A stretch of DNA of 64,000 bases from Lophium mytilinum (taxonomy: Eukaryota > Ascomycota > Dothideomycetes > Mytilinidiales > Mytilinidiaceae). Shown here in pieces: positions 10,392 to 21,508 of this stretch (position 1 is the first letter of the stretch; every line of letters begins with the position of its first letter). The stretch spans positions 73,560-137,559 of the forward strand of contig MU004202.1 in assembly GCA_010093605.1 (NCBI GenBank). Direction: 5' to 3'. A model generated the notes under the pieces. The model saw only the letters and a program-made list of their open reading frames with translations, was not told the origin of the DNA and searched no databases. The position numbers were made by a program, and so were the translations under genes.

Positions 10392-12212
10392 GGGGCCCTG
10401 TGGAAGACGGACTGATTGGCGTGGACACGACATGGACGTGACGCTGGCTGTACATATTGAAGAGCATACCACGCGCCGAGATCTACGGTGTCACGAAGCG
10501 AATGGTTCCAGGCTCTGGAGCTTCTCCGATAGGGAGAGGCCTGTATCATTGAACTACGGCACTGTTTAAAATCAAAGAGATCACCACCAACCTAACCGGT
10601 CCTCAGTACGCGACGTGAATGAACGTCGCGAGACTAACGAGCTTGGGAACTATAATCCTACGACCAGCTACCTTTTAGCATACCAATCGTACGGATTCGG
10701 ATACTTCTAAGTTCTAGTTGACGAGATGGGATATTCTGAATATCGCCCGGCCCGAGCTGAGGAAGCTCCAGAGTATATACGAGATTCTACAACCGGGAGA
10801 TCTCACCGTTCAAGCAGAAATTCTGCAGTCGTGGTAAACACACAGAGACATCCCATGGGGGTGGAAAACTGCTTATCGTCGACGTAGAGAGGTCTGCACA
10901 CCACGAATTAGCGCCTTGGATATATATGCCCCGACTACTCTTCAAATCGAATATAGTGAAGCATTAGCGGGTCACAGATTGAATAAGATGTCTGGCGCCA
11001 GGTCATGCAGCTTGCGCGCCAACAACTCGCCGGATACAGGCACCGCTCAATTTAGTTTTGGCGCGTCTGCGATAGGTAGTATGTTCAATCCTTTGTCTGC
11101 GCCAGCAACCCCGACCTATGAGTACAATATCATCTAATGAAGTGGAAATAGAGTGCTCTGGACTTTTTGGAAGGGAAAAATGAGGTGAGTTTCATACTTT
11201 ACTTTTGTTGTACGCAAGCGGCTAACTGTTTATGCAAATCAAAGTTTGCCCTCTTCGATCCTCTCTCTGCTGTCCGGTCGAAAACTTACGGAGATCGCCA
11301 AGCTCATGGAGATCTAAACATAGGATAAGCTTGTTGGTGATGCGTAAGCTTCAGTCTATGCATGGACGATTCCATGTCTGACTTGAGGTACGCAACACAG
11401 CTCCGAACTACAACCGCATCTCCGAGCTTAAGATCACGTTGCTAACATCGGGAGGACCGCGCTTGTGGCGGCGCTTATGGTGGCGCTCTGTCTAGTGGTC
11501 ATCCTGAGCATTCTTCGATAGGCCATCAGTTGACGCGCAATTGAAGAGAATCTCACTTGCGACGATACCTGCGGCCATTCCATTATCGGTCTCAGGAGAC
11601 TTTGTGGGCCTAACAAGATACCGGCCGGTAATTTCGCTTATTTCGCTTGTTCTTCGATTTCATGGAGGCTGATATGTCCGCGGACTTTAGGGTCTCAACT
11701 CCGGTAGAACCGTGTTATTCTCCGTAATGCTGTGGAGTGTTGTACGAACTGTCCCTGCATCTCGCTTGCGAAGCGTTGGTAACGACGGGCCACTTCATCC
11801 TGTTTTTCTGTGTTTGTACTCTCCATTCGTTTGTCCTCGCAGGACAAACCCATGTGAGTATGGAGTACGTACGCACTAAATATGCCTCCCTGTCATCCAA
11901 AGCCAAAACCAAAACATGGTCTCCCCACGATTTACCGACCATTTCGGGTATAGCTGTGCTTATCGAAAATGGGCGGCCTGATTAGTACTGGGCCTAACAC
12001 CTACCCCCGCATCAGCATGAATATCAGCCATAAGCGCTAGCGGCTGAGTATGAAACTGTTATAGGCAGCTTGTAGCGCTTTCTAAGTGCAACCATCGCGA
12101 TCAGTACTCTTCACTTCCTCCATCAATAAACCTTGCCTTTCCTCGCAAATCTCAATCGAATATCACTCAGCCTTAATTCCGGCTTTGCTTTTTCTCAAAT
12201 ACTTCAACCAAG
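10392..12212. other. Long intergenic region before the aldehyde dehydrogenase
   Basis: About 1.8 kb. I find only short open frames without family features and no clear repeat. The last ~150 bases are CT-rich leader-like sequence upstream of the dehydrogenase start. Confidence 0.5.
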
Positions 12213-14064
12213 ATGGCAGTGAACGGAACCAAAAGCCACATCCACAAAGGACTGTTCATCAACAACGAGGTACGGATCAATTCTCTCTCATGAACAGGCT
12301 TGCTAAATCTGTGTGCTCCGGAACAGCTTCACTAACATCTCGCAGTATGTTGATGCAAAGAACAAAGAAACAATCACTGTCTCCAACCCCGAAGATGGAT
12401 CGATAGTCGCAGAAGGCATTCAGGTAGCAGGCGAAGCAGATATCGATGCCGCTGTCGAAGCTGCCGAAGCTGCTTACTACAGCGGGCCTTGGTCTACGTG
12501 GACCGCTAAAGAGAGGAGCAAAGTCATGTTAAAGATGGCCGACCTGATTGAGGCCAACGCGAAAGATCTTGCTCCGCTAGAGACACTTGCCATGGGGCAG
12601 CCAGCCTGGGTGGCAGGTTTCATGACTAGCGTGAGCGCGGATGCTTGGAGATGTAAGTAGTATTTTCTTTTGTTGGGTGAGATGTAGTTTGGCTGACATG
12701 TCGCAAGACTATGCAGGATGGACGGATAAACTCCCCGGAGAGCAGTTTCCCGCCGATGATGGCAATTACAAGATCGTACAATACGAGCCGCTTGGTGTTT
12801 GCGCAATGATTGGGGCTTGGAACGGGTCTATGATGTTTCATGCAATGAAGACGTCGGCTGCTGTAGCATCTGGGAATACGGTAGGTTTGGCTTTCAACCT
12901 TCGCTTCGCTTCACAACCTTGACTAACGGGGAACTAAGGCCATCTATAAAGGCTCAGAGAAGTCGCCGCTGGGCGTTTTGGCTATGGGAGCTCTGGCAAA
13001 GGAAGCAGGCTTCCCGCCCGGAGTCATCAACATCGTGACAGGAGCCGGCCCTACAGGAGCTATGCTTGCATCGCACATGAAAATTCGCAAGATCAGTTTC
13101 ACCGGCTCTGTCGGCGCTGGAAAGAAAGTACAGGAGCTAGCCGCGAAGAGCAATCTCAAGCGTGTCACTTTGGAGCTTGGAGGAAAGTCTCCATCCATCA
13201 TTTTCGAAGACGCAGACATGGAGAACGCACTCACGAAGTAGGTCTCCCCATGACTCGAAAGCCTGCCCCATACTAACCTGGCATTGCCCAGTCATTCTCA
13301 GAACTTCCTAATGAACTCAACTCAAGTTTGCATTGGTGAGTGCCTCAAAGACGTTATATCTCAGATTTAAACGCCTTACTGATCCTACCAGCCGCTTCAC
13401 GAACCTTCGTCCACGAATCCATCGCCGAGAAGTTTGTCGAGGGACTGAAAGCGCGCTTCGAAACTCTCGGCGACACCCCCGGCTTTATGGGCCCCCTAGT
13501 TGACAAAGTCCAATTTGACCGCGTCAAAAGCTACCTCGAAATCGGCAAAAAAGAAGCTGAGCTCATCACCGGAGGCTCGCAGAAGGGCAAAGATGGCTTC
13601 TTCATCCAGCCCACTATTTTCTTGAATCCTGCCGAAGACGCGCGGATCTACCGTGAGGAGATCTTCGGGCCCGTCATCACTATCAAGACGTTCAAGACGG
13701 AAGAAGAGGTTTTGAGGATGGCGAATGATACCGAGTATGGTCTGGCCGGTGAGTGATAACTTTCGGGGCGTTGAGGGCGGATTGCTGATCCGAGAACAGC
13801 GTATGTCTTCACGAGTGCAATTAGTCGAGCTTTGCGCGTTGCGGGAAAACTGGAGGCAGGACTAGTGAACATCAATACGTCGAACTCGTTTTCGATGAAC
13901 GTCCCTTTTGGAGGCTACAAGCAGAGTGGGGTCGGCAGGGAGTCTGGTAAGGCGGGTCTTTTGGCGTTCATGGAACCCAAGACTATTATGATTAAGTGAG
14001 TCTCTAAAAAATTACTCTTTGAAAAACAAATCTAAGCTAACCAAATCGTAGTATGAAAATTTGA
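12213..14064 (+). CDS. NAD(P)-dependent aldehyde dehydrogenase, eight exons
   Basis: Oxidises aldehydes to carboxylic acids; no targeting peptide, so probably cytosolic. Exons 12213-12269, 12346-12652, 12708-12880, 12939-13237, 13292-13335, 13392-13748, 13800-13995 and 14052-14064 give 481 residues. Seen: HKGLFINNE at the start, YYAGWTDK, the cofactor region SFTGSVGAGKKV, the general-base motif TLELGGKSP, and the nucleophile motif NSTQVCIAASR (Thr where many family members have Gly). EEIFGPV and PFGGYKQSGVGRE complete the family set. The last exon encodes only MKI plus stop. Its neighbour amine oxidase makes aldehydes, so a shared pathway is possible but not shown. Confidence 0.93.
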
Positions 14065-14349
14065 GAGGCGGATGCCACTGCAGTGATGTGGCTCCCCCTT
14101 AATTCACGATAGTCAGCAATAACACACATGTTCTGTCCTATTGCTGTGCATATGTCTTGAAGTTCTACGCCGTGTTGTACTACTAGAGCTCCTACGCGTG
14201 CACACATTTGCAGCAAGTAAGGGTGATGTAGCTATACGGAAATTCAGATATTGTACAGCCCGGTGGGAATATGTTTCCCGCCATTGCCTGTGGTGCTTTA
14301 AGGGGATCAACAAAGCATAAAGCGCCTAGCTACGTATCTAGCTTGTTCA

Positions 14350-14579
14350 CACCTCTCTACCACCGCCCAAGGGACTAGGTCTGTCGACTGCTTAAGGTAG
14401 CCTGATAGGCTATTGAATATCTAATTACGATGTAAAGGCCAGAGCAGTGGAAATTAGACTACCTTCTGACGAGGGTGTCGCCTACTGCCTGGGGGACCCC
14501 TCACAGTGGTGTTAGTCGGGCAAGAGTAGCGCGAGAGCAGTGAGATATCCATGTGCCCAAACTTATGGCCTGGAAGCTG
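14350..14579 (-). mobile_element. TA-target MITE family, copy 1 (diverged)
   Basis: The right end GTGCCCAAACTTATGGCCTG matches the family terminal repeat, and the body (GGGGGACCCCTCACAGTGG, GTTAGTCGGGCAAGAGTAG) is the reverse complement of the copy at 19393-19617. The left terminus has decayed, so its border is approximate. Confidence 0.7.
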
Positions 14580-15191
14580 GCTTGCATCGCTCGTTCCGCG
14601 CGCTGACCATCTGTTCTAAAGGCATGGACAGAAGTTCTTCGTAACGTTCGGGTGTTTTGCACAGCTCGTCTCCAAGCGGGATAGATGGAAAGCTAAGCCC
14701 CATACAGAAGGTCCATCCGACGACCACCATCATTCCGTCTGACCTCCATCGACGACTTCCCCTCCTTTCTATGACCAACCAGTTCATATCGACCAGATTG
14801 CGAGTTGCCGAGCTTGCCATGAAGCCAGTTGCCGTTATTGGACTTTTCCAAACCTTGCAAGACCTGCTCTCGAGGGTAGAAGGTCCATGCGAAATCACTC
14901 AACGCGCCTTGACGCTCTCCTTGCTTCCGCCTTCATTCTATGCAGCCCTTTCGCTTTAGCCACTCCATAACAGTCTTATCATGATAGCAAGTCACAGTGC
15001 CACAGTGGGGGCCTTTCTGTAGGCTGCCGAGTCTGTCTTGCTCACGCCCTAACATGGACTAATATTCATCGGACACACATTAGCGCAAAAGCAATTAGCT
15101 GATCGATTCATATAATAAATCCGAACGCCCCCAAATTGAACTTTCATCTCTGAATATAGTTCTCCATAACCCAGGAAACCGACATCCAACC
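14580..15191. other. Intergenic upstream of the copper amine oxidase
   Basis: About 600 bases. Open frames on both strands here are short and mutually overlapping with no family features. Presumably the promoter of the amine oxidase. Between the dehydrogenase stop and the MITE (14065-14349) I also see nothing supported. Confidence 0.45.
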
Positions 15192-17271
15192 ATGGCGCCA
15201 CATCCCTTCAGCACGTTGTCGATAGAGGAGACTCGTAGCGCACGAGATGTCATCCTTGCCTCCCACACTGGTGCTGTCGTTGACTTCCGCGAAATATTCC
15301 TCCAAGAACCAGCAAAAGAAGAAGTCAAGAAGTACTTGAACCTGGAGCACTCAGCCCGCCTATCGCCAACCTCACCTCGCCCACCTCGCCTTGCAAAATG
15401 TCAGTACGACATCATTGGCAGCGATAGGGTGCCAGAGTACCACGAGTCCATCGTCGACGTTGAGTCTAAGAAAAGAGTGAAGCATGAAGTCATCGGGAAA
15501 GAGCATCAAGCAGGTCTGACGCTTTGGGAATTCGATACCCTGGTCAAAACCTGCAAGGCCTCGCCACTATTTCAGGAAGCCGTTGCCGAACTGAAGCTGC
15601 CGGAAGGTTTCGAGCTTGTGGTGGAACCATGGCCGTATGGTGGGATGGATCTTGAGCACGAAAACAAGCGTTACTTTCAAGGACTGTGCTTTGCCCAGGA
15701 CACCAGGTCGAAGAATGCGGATTCGAATTTCTACGCCTATCCTCTGCCACTAATCCCAATCATGGATGCTCACAAGAAAGAAATCGTTCGAATCGACAAA
15801 CTTGCCACAGGCGGGAAGGGTGATGGCCTTTCAGAGAAAACGCACGCGGAGAGAATCATTGACCATTGCCAGACATCAGATTACGTACCGGAGCTTCTGG
15901 AAAATGGAACTCGAAAAGATCTCAAAGTTCTAAACGTGCTTCAACCAGATGGGCCATCTTTCAAAGTCACGAATGAGAATTTGATAGAATGGCAGAAATG
16001 GAGATTCAGGGTTTCTTTCAATCCGCGCGAGGGAGCCGTCATCCACGATGTCCACTACGACGGGAGGAGTATTCTCTACCGGCTAAGCATCAGTGAGATG
16101 ACCGTTCCATACGCCGACCCTCGACCTCCGTTCCACCGGAAGCAAGCATTCGACTTCGGAGACGGCGGAGCAGGAAACTGCGCGAACAACCTTTCACTTG
16201 GCTGTGATTGTCTCGGTGTCATCAAGTATTTTGATGGCGTAGTGATCAGCTCCGATGGAGAACCAGAGAACCATCCAAACGTCATTTGTCTCCACGAGCA
16301 GGACAACGGGATTGGATGGAAACATACTAACTGGAGAACCGGACGTGCAGTCGTGACTCGTAATCGCGAGCTCGTCGTCCAGTTCATCATTACTCTGGCC
16401 AACTACGAATACGTCTTTGCGTACAAGTTTGACCAAGCTGGAGGCATCACAATCGAAACTCGAGCCACCGGCATTGTTAGCGTTGTCAACATCGACCCGG
16501 GAAAGACCAGCAACTACGGAAACGTCGTCTCTGGAGGTGTACTTGCTCAGAACCACCAACACATCTTCTGTGCGCGCATTGATCCCGCTATCGATGGCCA
16601 CAACAATACGGTCTTGCACGAAGAATCGCACACCATGCCATGGGATCAAGCCACAAACCCGCACGGAAACCTCTATGAAGTACGCAAGACGACCGTCCAT
16701 CGTTCTGCTGGACTTGACGCCGCCCCACAACACAACCGCACCTTCAAAATTATCAATCCGAACAAAACAAACCCTGTCAGCGGAAATCCTGTCGGCTACA
16801 AGTTCGTCCCACCACCAACGCAAAAGCTTCTCGCATCCCCGGGTTCCATCCAGGCCCAAAGAGCGCTCTTCACGCAACACCACGTCTGGGTAACCAAGTA
16901 CAAAGACAATGAGCTCTACGCTGGAGGGCGGTTCACGCTGCAGAGCCAGCTCGAGGTCGATGGAGTGTCAGACGCGGCGAAGAGGAACGATCCGGTGACG
17001 AATGGGGATGTGGTTATCTGGAGTGTGTTTGGGCTTACGCATAATCCGAGAGTTGAGGACTGGCCTGTGATGTGAGTTCTTCTATATGAAAATGTCTACA
17101 ACGCCAATGCTAATCTTCATGTGCTTCAGGCCCGCCGATATCTTCCAGGTAAATCTCCGGCCATCAGACTTCTTTACGGCGAATCCGTCTATCGATGTGC
17201 CCTCCACCAAGAATCTGTCATCCCAGCTCGTGACGAATGATTCCTGCTGTGCGGAGCCAGGGAAGCTGTGA
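15192..17271 (+). CDS. Copper amine oxidase (topaquinone type), two exons
   Basis: Oxidises primary amines to aldehyde, ammonia and hydrogen peroxide with copper and a self-made topaquinone cofactor. Exons 15192-17071 and 17130-17271 give 673 residues, typical of fungal enzymes. The cofactor motif is LANYEY with precursor Tyr405; copper ligands are the NHQHIF pair (His455, His457) and His617 in GLTHNPR. The catalytic-base region DPRPPFHRKQAFDFGD is present. No signal peptide is visible. The C-terminus is GKL, only loosely like a peroxisomal targeting tripeptide. It lies downstream of the aldehyde dehydrogenase on the same strand. Confidence 0.95.
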
Positions 17272-17342
17272 GCTTGGGATGGGCGAGCCCAAGTGCAAGA
17301 AATCTCAGTAGACATGTGTAACTTCTCATTTCTAGGGTTCTA

Positions 17343-17568
17343 CAGTGATGGGCCACAAGTCTGGGCACACTAGCTCGATCCTGCTTGGGGTTTCCCACAG
17401 GATTTCGAAGATCCAAGGGTGATATCGAGGTTCAAAGAGTGTAAATTGGACTACCTCTTGGCTAATTAGCGGCTCAGCAGCCAGGCTACCCCGAACAGTC
17501 TTGGGGAATAAGCAAGTTGGAGCCAAGGTGTAATGAATCTATGTGCCCAGACTTATAGCTTGGTACTG
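17343..17568 (+). mobile_element. TA-target MITE family, copy 2 (226 bp)
   Basis: Starts CAGTGATGGGCCACAAGTCT after TA and ends GACTTATAGCTTGGTACTG. The right TA has changed to AA. It lies between the amine oxidase stop and the first F-box gene, about 200 bases before that start codon. Confidence 0.85.
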
Positions 17569-17766
17569 AACACTTATTGTCTGTATATATATGTTTTATA
17601 GCATTACCTTTTGTGCTCCGACCAATTTGGAACGAGCTTACCTAAGCGGCTCATTATTATTAGGCTTCCATGCTTCCAGCTTTCATCTCACCACCTCTAC
17701 CACAAATCCCTACTCTACAAGTTAGCGCGCTTTACTCTTTTACACACAGAACTTTTGAGCAACCCG

Positions 17767-19260
17767 ATGGCCCGCAGTGGCGATGCCTTAAACTCAATAG
17801 ATGGTTCATCAGCGCTGGTCATGGCAACGCCGGTGTTTGAGCTCCCGAACGAGCTTATGCTTGAGATCTTCGATGAGGTCCGTAGAACATCAACTACGCC
17901 AAACAGCGACCTCTTGTCTTGTATGCGCTGCTGCCACGATTGGAACGACCTTATCATCAATATTCTCTATGAGCACGTTTCCTTGCTCTATAGGCTTAAG
18001 GCCGTCTCAGCGGTTCCTCTCTTCCTCAAATCCAGCAAATACGACCAAACTACTTCTCTCAATCTGACCATACATCCCACTTTGCTCAGCGGGTTCCGCA
18101 TTGAACACAAAAATGCTTTTAAGTCCTTGGATGGCCTCCTCAACGTCCTTCCTGGTATGAAGCGGCTCGAGACATTTTCCCTTACGATGGACTCCGAGCT
18201 AGACAGAACCCAGTTTCAACATATTCCAGGTTCCGTAATTTCAAAGCTTGTCTTAGCCCTCCCAGCCTCGGTCGTCAATCTGGAACTCGATTCTAGAGGC
18301 GCTGAGGCGAACCGTCATGGAAGCGGCTCCGCCCAGACCACGAGCCATGACATCTGCGACGCTGTAGCTCAGCTTTTTCCTCGCCTACATACGCTTGCCC
18401 TCGGCCTGGATCATATTTGCGAGATGATCTTGGGCGCATTCAACGACGCGATTGGCGGCACAGAAACGTCTGGGAAGCCTATAAAGACATCCAATCAAAC
18501 CACTATATTTCCTCTCCGCCATGCCCTCCTTTACCCATACCGCAACTATCCTTCCGGCACTCCCCCTCCCAGATCGTACTGCCCCGCCGATGTCTTGGCT
18601 AAAAAAGCCTCTTCTTTCTGTCATCTACACCAGTTTCCCCATCTCCAGTCCTTCATCGTTATTCAGCGTCAGCTGGCAGAGTATACGCCCCATCCCGACC
18701 GTGACCTATTCTGGCACATGTGGATTATTCGAAACCTCATAAGCAACACCACCTCTCTAATTCCGTACAACGAAGTCAACGTGACTGGGTGCAATCCGCT
18801 TTTCACGGTGCGAGATACTAGTGGTAATGATCACCTACTCAGTCGTTCTGATCTACACACCGCGATGGCAGGAGGACAGTGCCCTTGGACGACGGGCCAC
18901 AGTGGCGTGAGAGTGCCGCCTGAGTTTGGAAATACTGCTCAGCGAGCGAAAATTGGGGTCGAAGCCCGAGTTCCTCACGGAGCCATTAGGAGAATCTCTG
19001 ACCTAGACCTTGGCAACGGGAAGAAGATCAGGCTGCGAGCTGCCCTGGATAGGGAAACCGCGGAAGCTGAAGTTGGTGCCTCGATGGGAACGTGGGAGTG
19101 GGAGGCTACTACAAGATGTCCACTTCTGAAGGCCCATTGTACGCCCGGACTTATGGATAAGGTTCGATGCCTCGCTGTCACACTGCCACCAGGATGGGAG
19201 TGGCAATGGGACCAGCATGCAGATGATGGACCAAAGCGAAAGCCAGTATTCACGGGCTAA
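17767..19260 (+). CDS. F-box protein, paralogue 1
   Basis: A 497-residue, intronless protein. An F-box (FELPNELMLEIFDEV ... LLSCMRCCHDWNDLI) lies near residues 24-65; F-boxes bind Skp1 in SCF ubiquitin ligases. The rest has no leucine-rich or kelch repeat I can define, but matches the second F-box gene in this window along its length (VISKLVLALPASVVNLEL, RDTSGNDHLL, HCTPG, VTLPPGW). The start at 17767 is chosen because upstream in-frame sequence is leader-like and overlaps no homologous sequence; a second ATG at 17821 is possible. Function is unknown. Confidence 0.85.
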   Translation: MARSGDALNSIDGSSALVMATPVFELPNELMLEIFDEVRRTSTTPNSDLLSCMRCCHDWNDLIINILYEHVSLLYRLKAVSAVPLFLKSSKYDQTTSLNLTIHPTLLSGFRIEHKNAFKSLDGLLNVLPGMKRLETFSLTMDSELDRTQFQHIPGSVISKLVLALPASVVNLELDSRGAEANRHGSGSAQTTSHDICDAVAQLFPRLHTLALGLDHICEMILGAFNDAIGGTETSGKPIKTSNQTTIFPLRHALLYPYRNYPSGTPPPRSYCPADVLAKKASSFCHLHQFPHLQSFIVIQRQLAEYTPHPDRDLFWHMWIIRNLISNTTSLIPYNEVNVTGCNPLFTVRDTSGNDHLLSRSDLHTAMAGGQCPWTTGHSGVRVPPEFGNTAQRAKIGVEARVPHGAIRRISDLDLGNGKKIRLRAALDRETAEAEVGASMGTWEWEATTRCPLLKAHCTPGLMDKVRCLAVTLPPGWEWQWDQHADDGPKRKPVFTG

Positions 19261-19392
19261 TGAGGCCAGATAACGCTTATGGAGGTATTCTGCGAGTTCG
19301 TACACTGTCTAAGACCACAAGTGTACATTGTTTCTAGATTCTTAAGAGTGTGTTGAGGTTTCTTCCGATTTTACCCACCTCATGTCTTGGTA

Positions 19393-19617
19393 CAGTACCA
19401 AGCCATAACTTTGGGCACGTGGATATCTCACAGCTCTGGCTTTACTCTTGCCCGACTGACACCACTGTGAGGGGTGCCCTAGGTAGCACGTGACACTTTT
19501 GCTAGAAGGTTATCTGGTTTCCACTGCCTTGGCCTTTACATCATATTAAGGATTTAACAACCTATCAGACTACCCCAGGCAGTCGCAAGAGGTGCCCAAA
19601 CCTATGTCTTGCTACTA
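19393..19617 (+). mobile_element. TA-target MITE family, copy 3 (225 bp)
   Basis: Begins CAGTACCAAGCCATAACTTT after TA at 19391-19392 and ends CCTATGTCTTGCTACTA followed by TA at 19618-19619. Intact TA duplication; no coding capacity. Confidence 0.85.
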
Positions 19618-19624
19618 TAGTATC

Positions 19625-19722
19625 TAATTCTCATTACTTTGAGCTTTATATCACGTTCAAAGCCTATCGGCTACTACAAGCAGTGGCAAAGAGCTCTAAT
19701 ACTTATGTCTTAGTGGTGTATA
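19625..19722 (+). mobile_element. TA-target MITE family, partial copy 4
   Basis: A right-half fragment directly downstream of copy 3. CATTACTTTGAGCTTTATAT and GCAGTGGCAAAGAG...ACTTATGTCTTAGTG align with the right half of copy 3. No left terminus. Confidence 0.6.
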
Positions 19723-19877
19723 TCTGCTACAAGGTCATGTGGAAGAGTTGCTCTTTGGACATGTTTTCGCATGCTCTCTTCCCTCTGAGCCCTCTTCTTC
19801 CTCTGTAAGCTCGCCCACCACGGCGGCCTACGGCCCTTCGGACGAGTAAGAAATTCTTCAATCTTTGTGAAACCATA

Positions 19878-20867
19878 CTAGTCGTTCTCACGCTGTGCAA
19901 GCTTGCAATCCTCGTTCGTCCAATCCTGAGTACCTGCTTTAATCCCGAGCTTGTCCCCTTCGAATGCGCATGAATCAAAGTCCCCGACAACAAAGGTTGA
20001 TTCGTCCAAGAAGATATTGTGCGGTTTGATATCGCAATGGATGATGCCTAAGCTGTGAAGATGCTCGATGCCGGCTTTGATATCACTCAAACACTTGGGT
20101 AGATCGAGTGCTTCGTCAGCTTCGACCAGCTCATCCAAGGTTTGGCTGTACTTTTTGAAGCATAGGCCAACGATCGAACCGCTCTCGTCGATGTGACAGC
20201 CGAAATATCTGGCGACGTTGGGATGCGGTGACCTCCTTGTTCTCTCGCACATTTGCGCTTCATGCATGATGAGATTGCTGACATCCGTTAAGCCTGGGCA
20301 ATCGCCGTATTCGAATATGTTCGGGCTTTTAATGTAGACATCGACGGAAAGTGAGTTGGGAGCCTGAGTAGGAAGCATGGGGTAGATGTGCTCCAGAGGA
20401 ATTGGAGTTGTCTCAAGGTTTGAAGTATCGATCTCTTCTTTTCTTTCAATTCGCGGTTCGACCGTGGCAACGAAAAATTGTCTATTGCGCTGCAAGAGAA
20501 CCTTGGCATGGGAGTAATCGAAGCCATCGTCCTTCATATTCCACATTCCGCTAAACATCACAACCTCAAGATCCTTCTACGATCAGTGCTCTGTCTATTG
20601 AGATAACATCAAGGGTCGCTACCTTTTCGTCAGAATCGACTCCATCTTTACTGAATCTTTATTCACATGGTCCAAGCTATCATCGGTTGGCTTCTGGTTT
20701 GCGATAGGCTGAGCCTGAGTAACTCCGTCTTTCGCCGATTCTTTGTTCGTAGCCGCCGAAGATGTCTCGGTCGTCCTCTGCTTTTTCGGAGACTGCTCGT
20801 CAGATAGCCCATCCAACTGTAATTGTCTCTTGGGTGCGCTTCTCTCGGGGGTAGTCAAATCGCTCAT
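19878..20867 (-). CDS. Protein-kinase-like gene, apparently cut short by TAG
   Basis: Exons 20867-20652 and 20576-19878 give 304 residues in phase. The first exon is a charged, Lys-rich disordered segment (PKRQLQLDGL, SPKKQRTTE). The second holds a degenerate N-lobe, then the catalytic loop GIIHCDIKPHNIFLD and VVGDFDSCAFEG, where the usual DFG is DFD. After AQREND the frame stops at TAG, yet the next codons still read YGFTKIEEFLTRPKGR, kinase C-lobe-like sequence. I infer a recent nonsense change (for example Trp codon to TAG), so it may be a young pseudogene or a truncated product. It sits between two F-box paralogues and two MITEs. Confidence 0.65.
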
Positions 20868-21022
20868 TATTGCTTCGAACGCAGCGTTATTCCCTAAATG
20901 ATGAGCGATGTTAAGTTTGACTGTTAGAAGTTCCCTAATTCCACAGAGTCTTTCAATCTCCAAAGGCGGCCATGACAAAGGATGTCGAGCGCTAGAGCTT
21001 CTTCCGGCCAGCTTAGGTCGTA

Positions 21023-21250
21023 CAGTACTAGTCCATAAGTCTGGGCACACGAACTGTCACTGTTTGGCTGCAATGTTGCTCACTTGACACCACTGTAGGG
21101 GGTAACCTGATTGCTGAGCAGCTGACTAGTCAAGAAGCAGTCTGATATTCATTGCTTGGAACTTGACATCGCCCTCTCGAATCATTGAGATCTTGTCGGG
21201 GTACACAAGCAGTGGTGAACCAGGGTGCCCAGACTTATGGCTTGTCACTG
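21023..21250 (+). mobile_element. TA-target MITE family, copy 5 (228 bp, best preserved ends)
   Basis: Starts CAGTACTAGTCCATAAGTCT and ends AGACTTATGGCTTGTCACTG; the outer ~30 bases are near-perfect inverted repeats. TA flanks both sides (21021-21022, 21251-21252). Confidence 0.9.
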
Positions 21251-21508
21251 TACGCTGGGTCACCGTCCACATTTCATTGTAGCCACACAGACTAGTGCCT
21301 CGGCACCCTTAGCATACCTACTTTGATGACACTATAATCCAAATCCAACCTATGATTCAAGTGGATTTATGGACTTGAATATTAGTCATGTGCTGGATTC
21401 GTACCGTACCTAACGGGCATAGACTCGATTCTTAGCGTCTAGCTGTAGGCGCTACCACCCAACCCCTCAACTTTTGACATCGCCTTCCATCCACCCAGGT
21501 GCGGCGCT

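Noticed and set aside
16194-16883. A 229-codon minus-strand frame within the amine oxidase
   Set aside because: It lies wholly antisense to well-conserved coding sequence (cofactor and copper motifs) and has no recognisable domain.
15192-17271. Peroxisomal targeting of the amine oxidase from its GKL end
   Set aside because: The canonical tripeptide has a small Ser/Ala/Cys at the first position; Gly is a weak variant, so I note it only as loose resemblance.
20577-20651. A reading-frame break between the two halves of the kinase-like gene
   Set aside because: With the donor at 20622 the halves are out of phase, but a GTAAAG donor at 20651 joins them in phase to the acceptor at 20577, so no frameshift is needed there.
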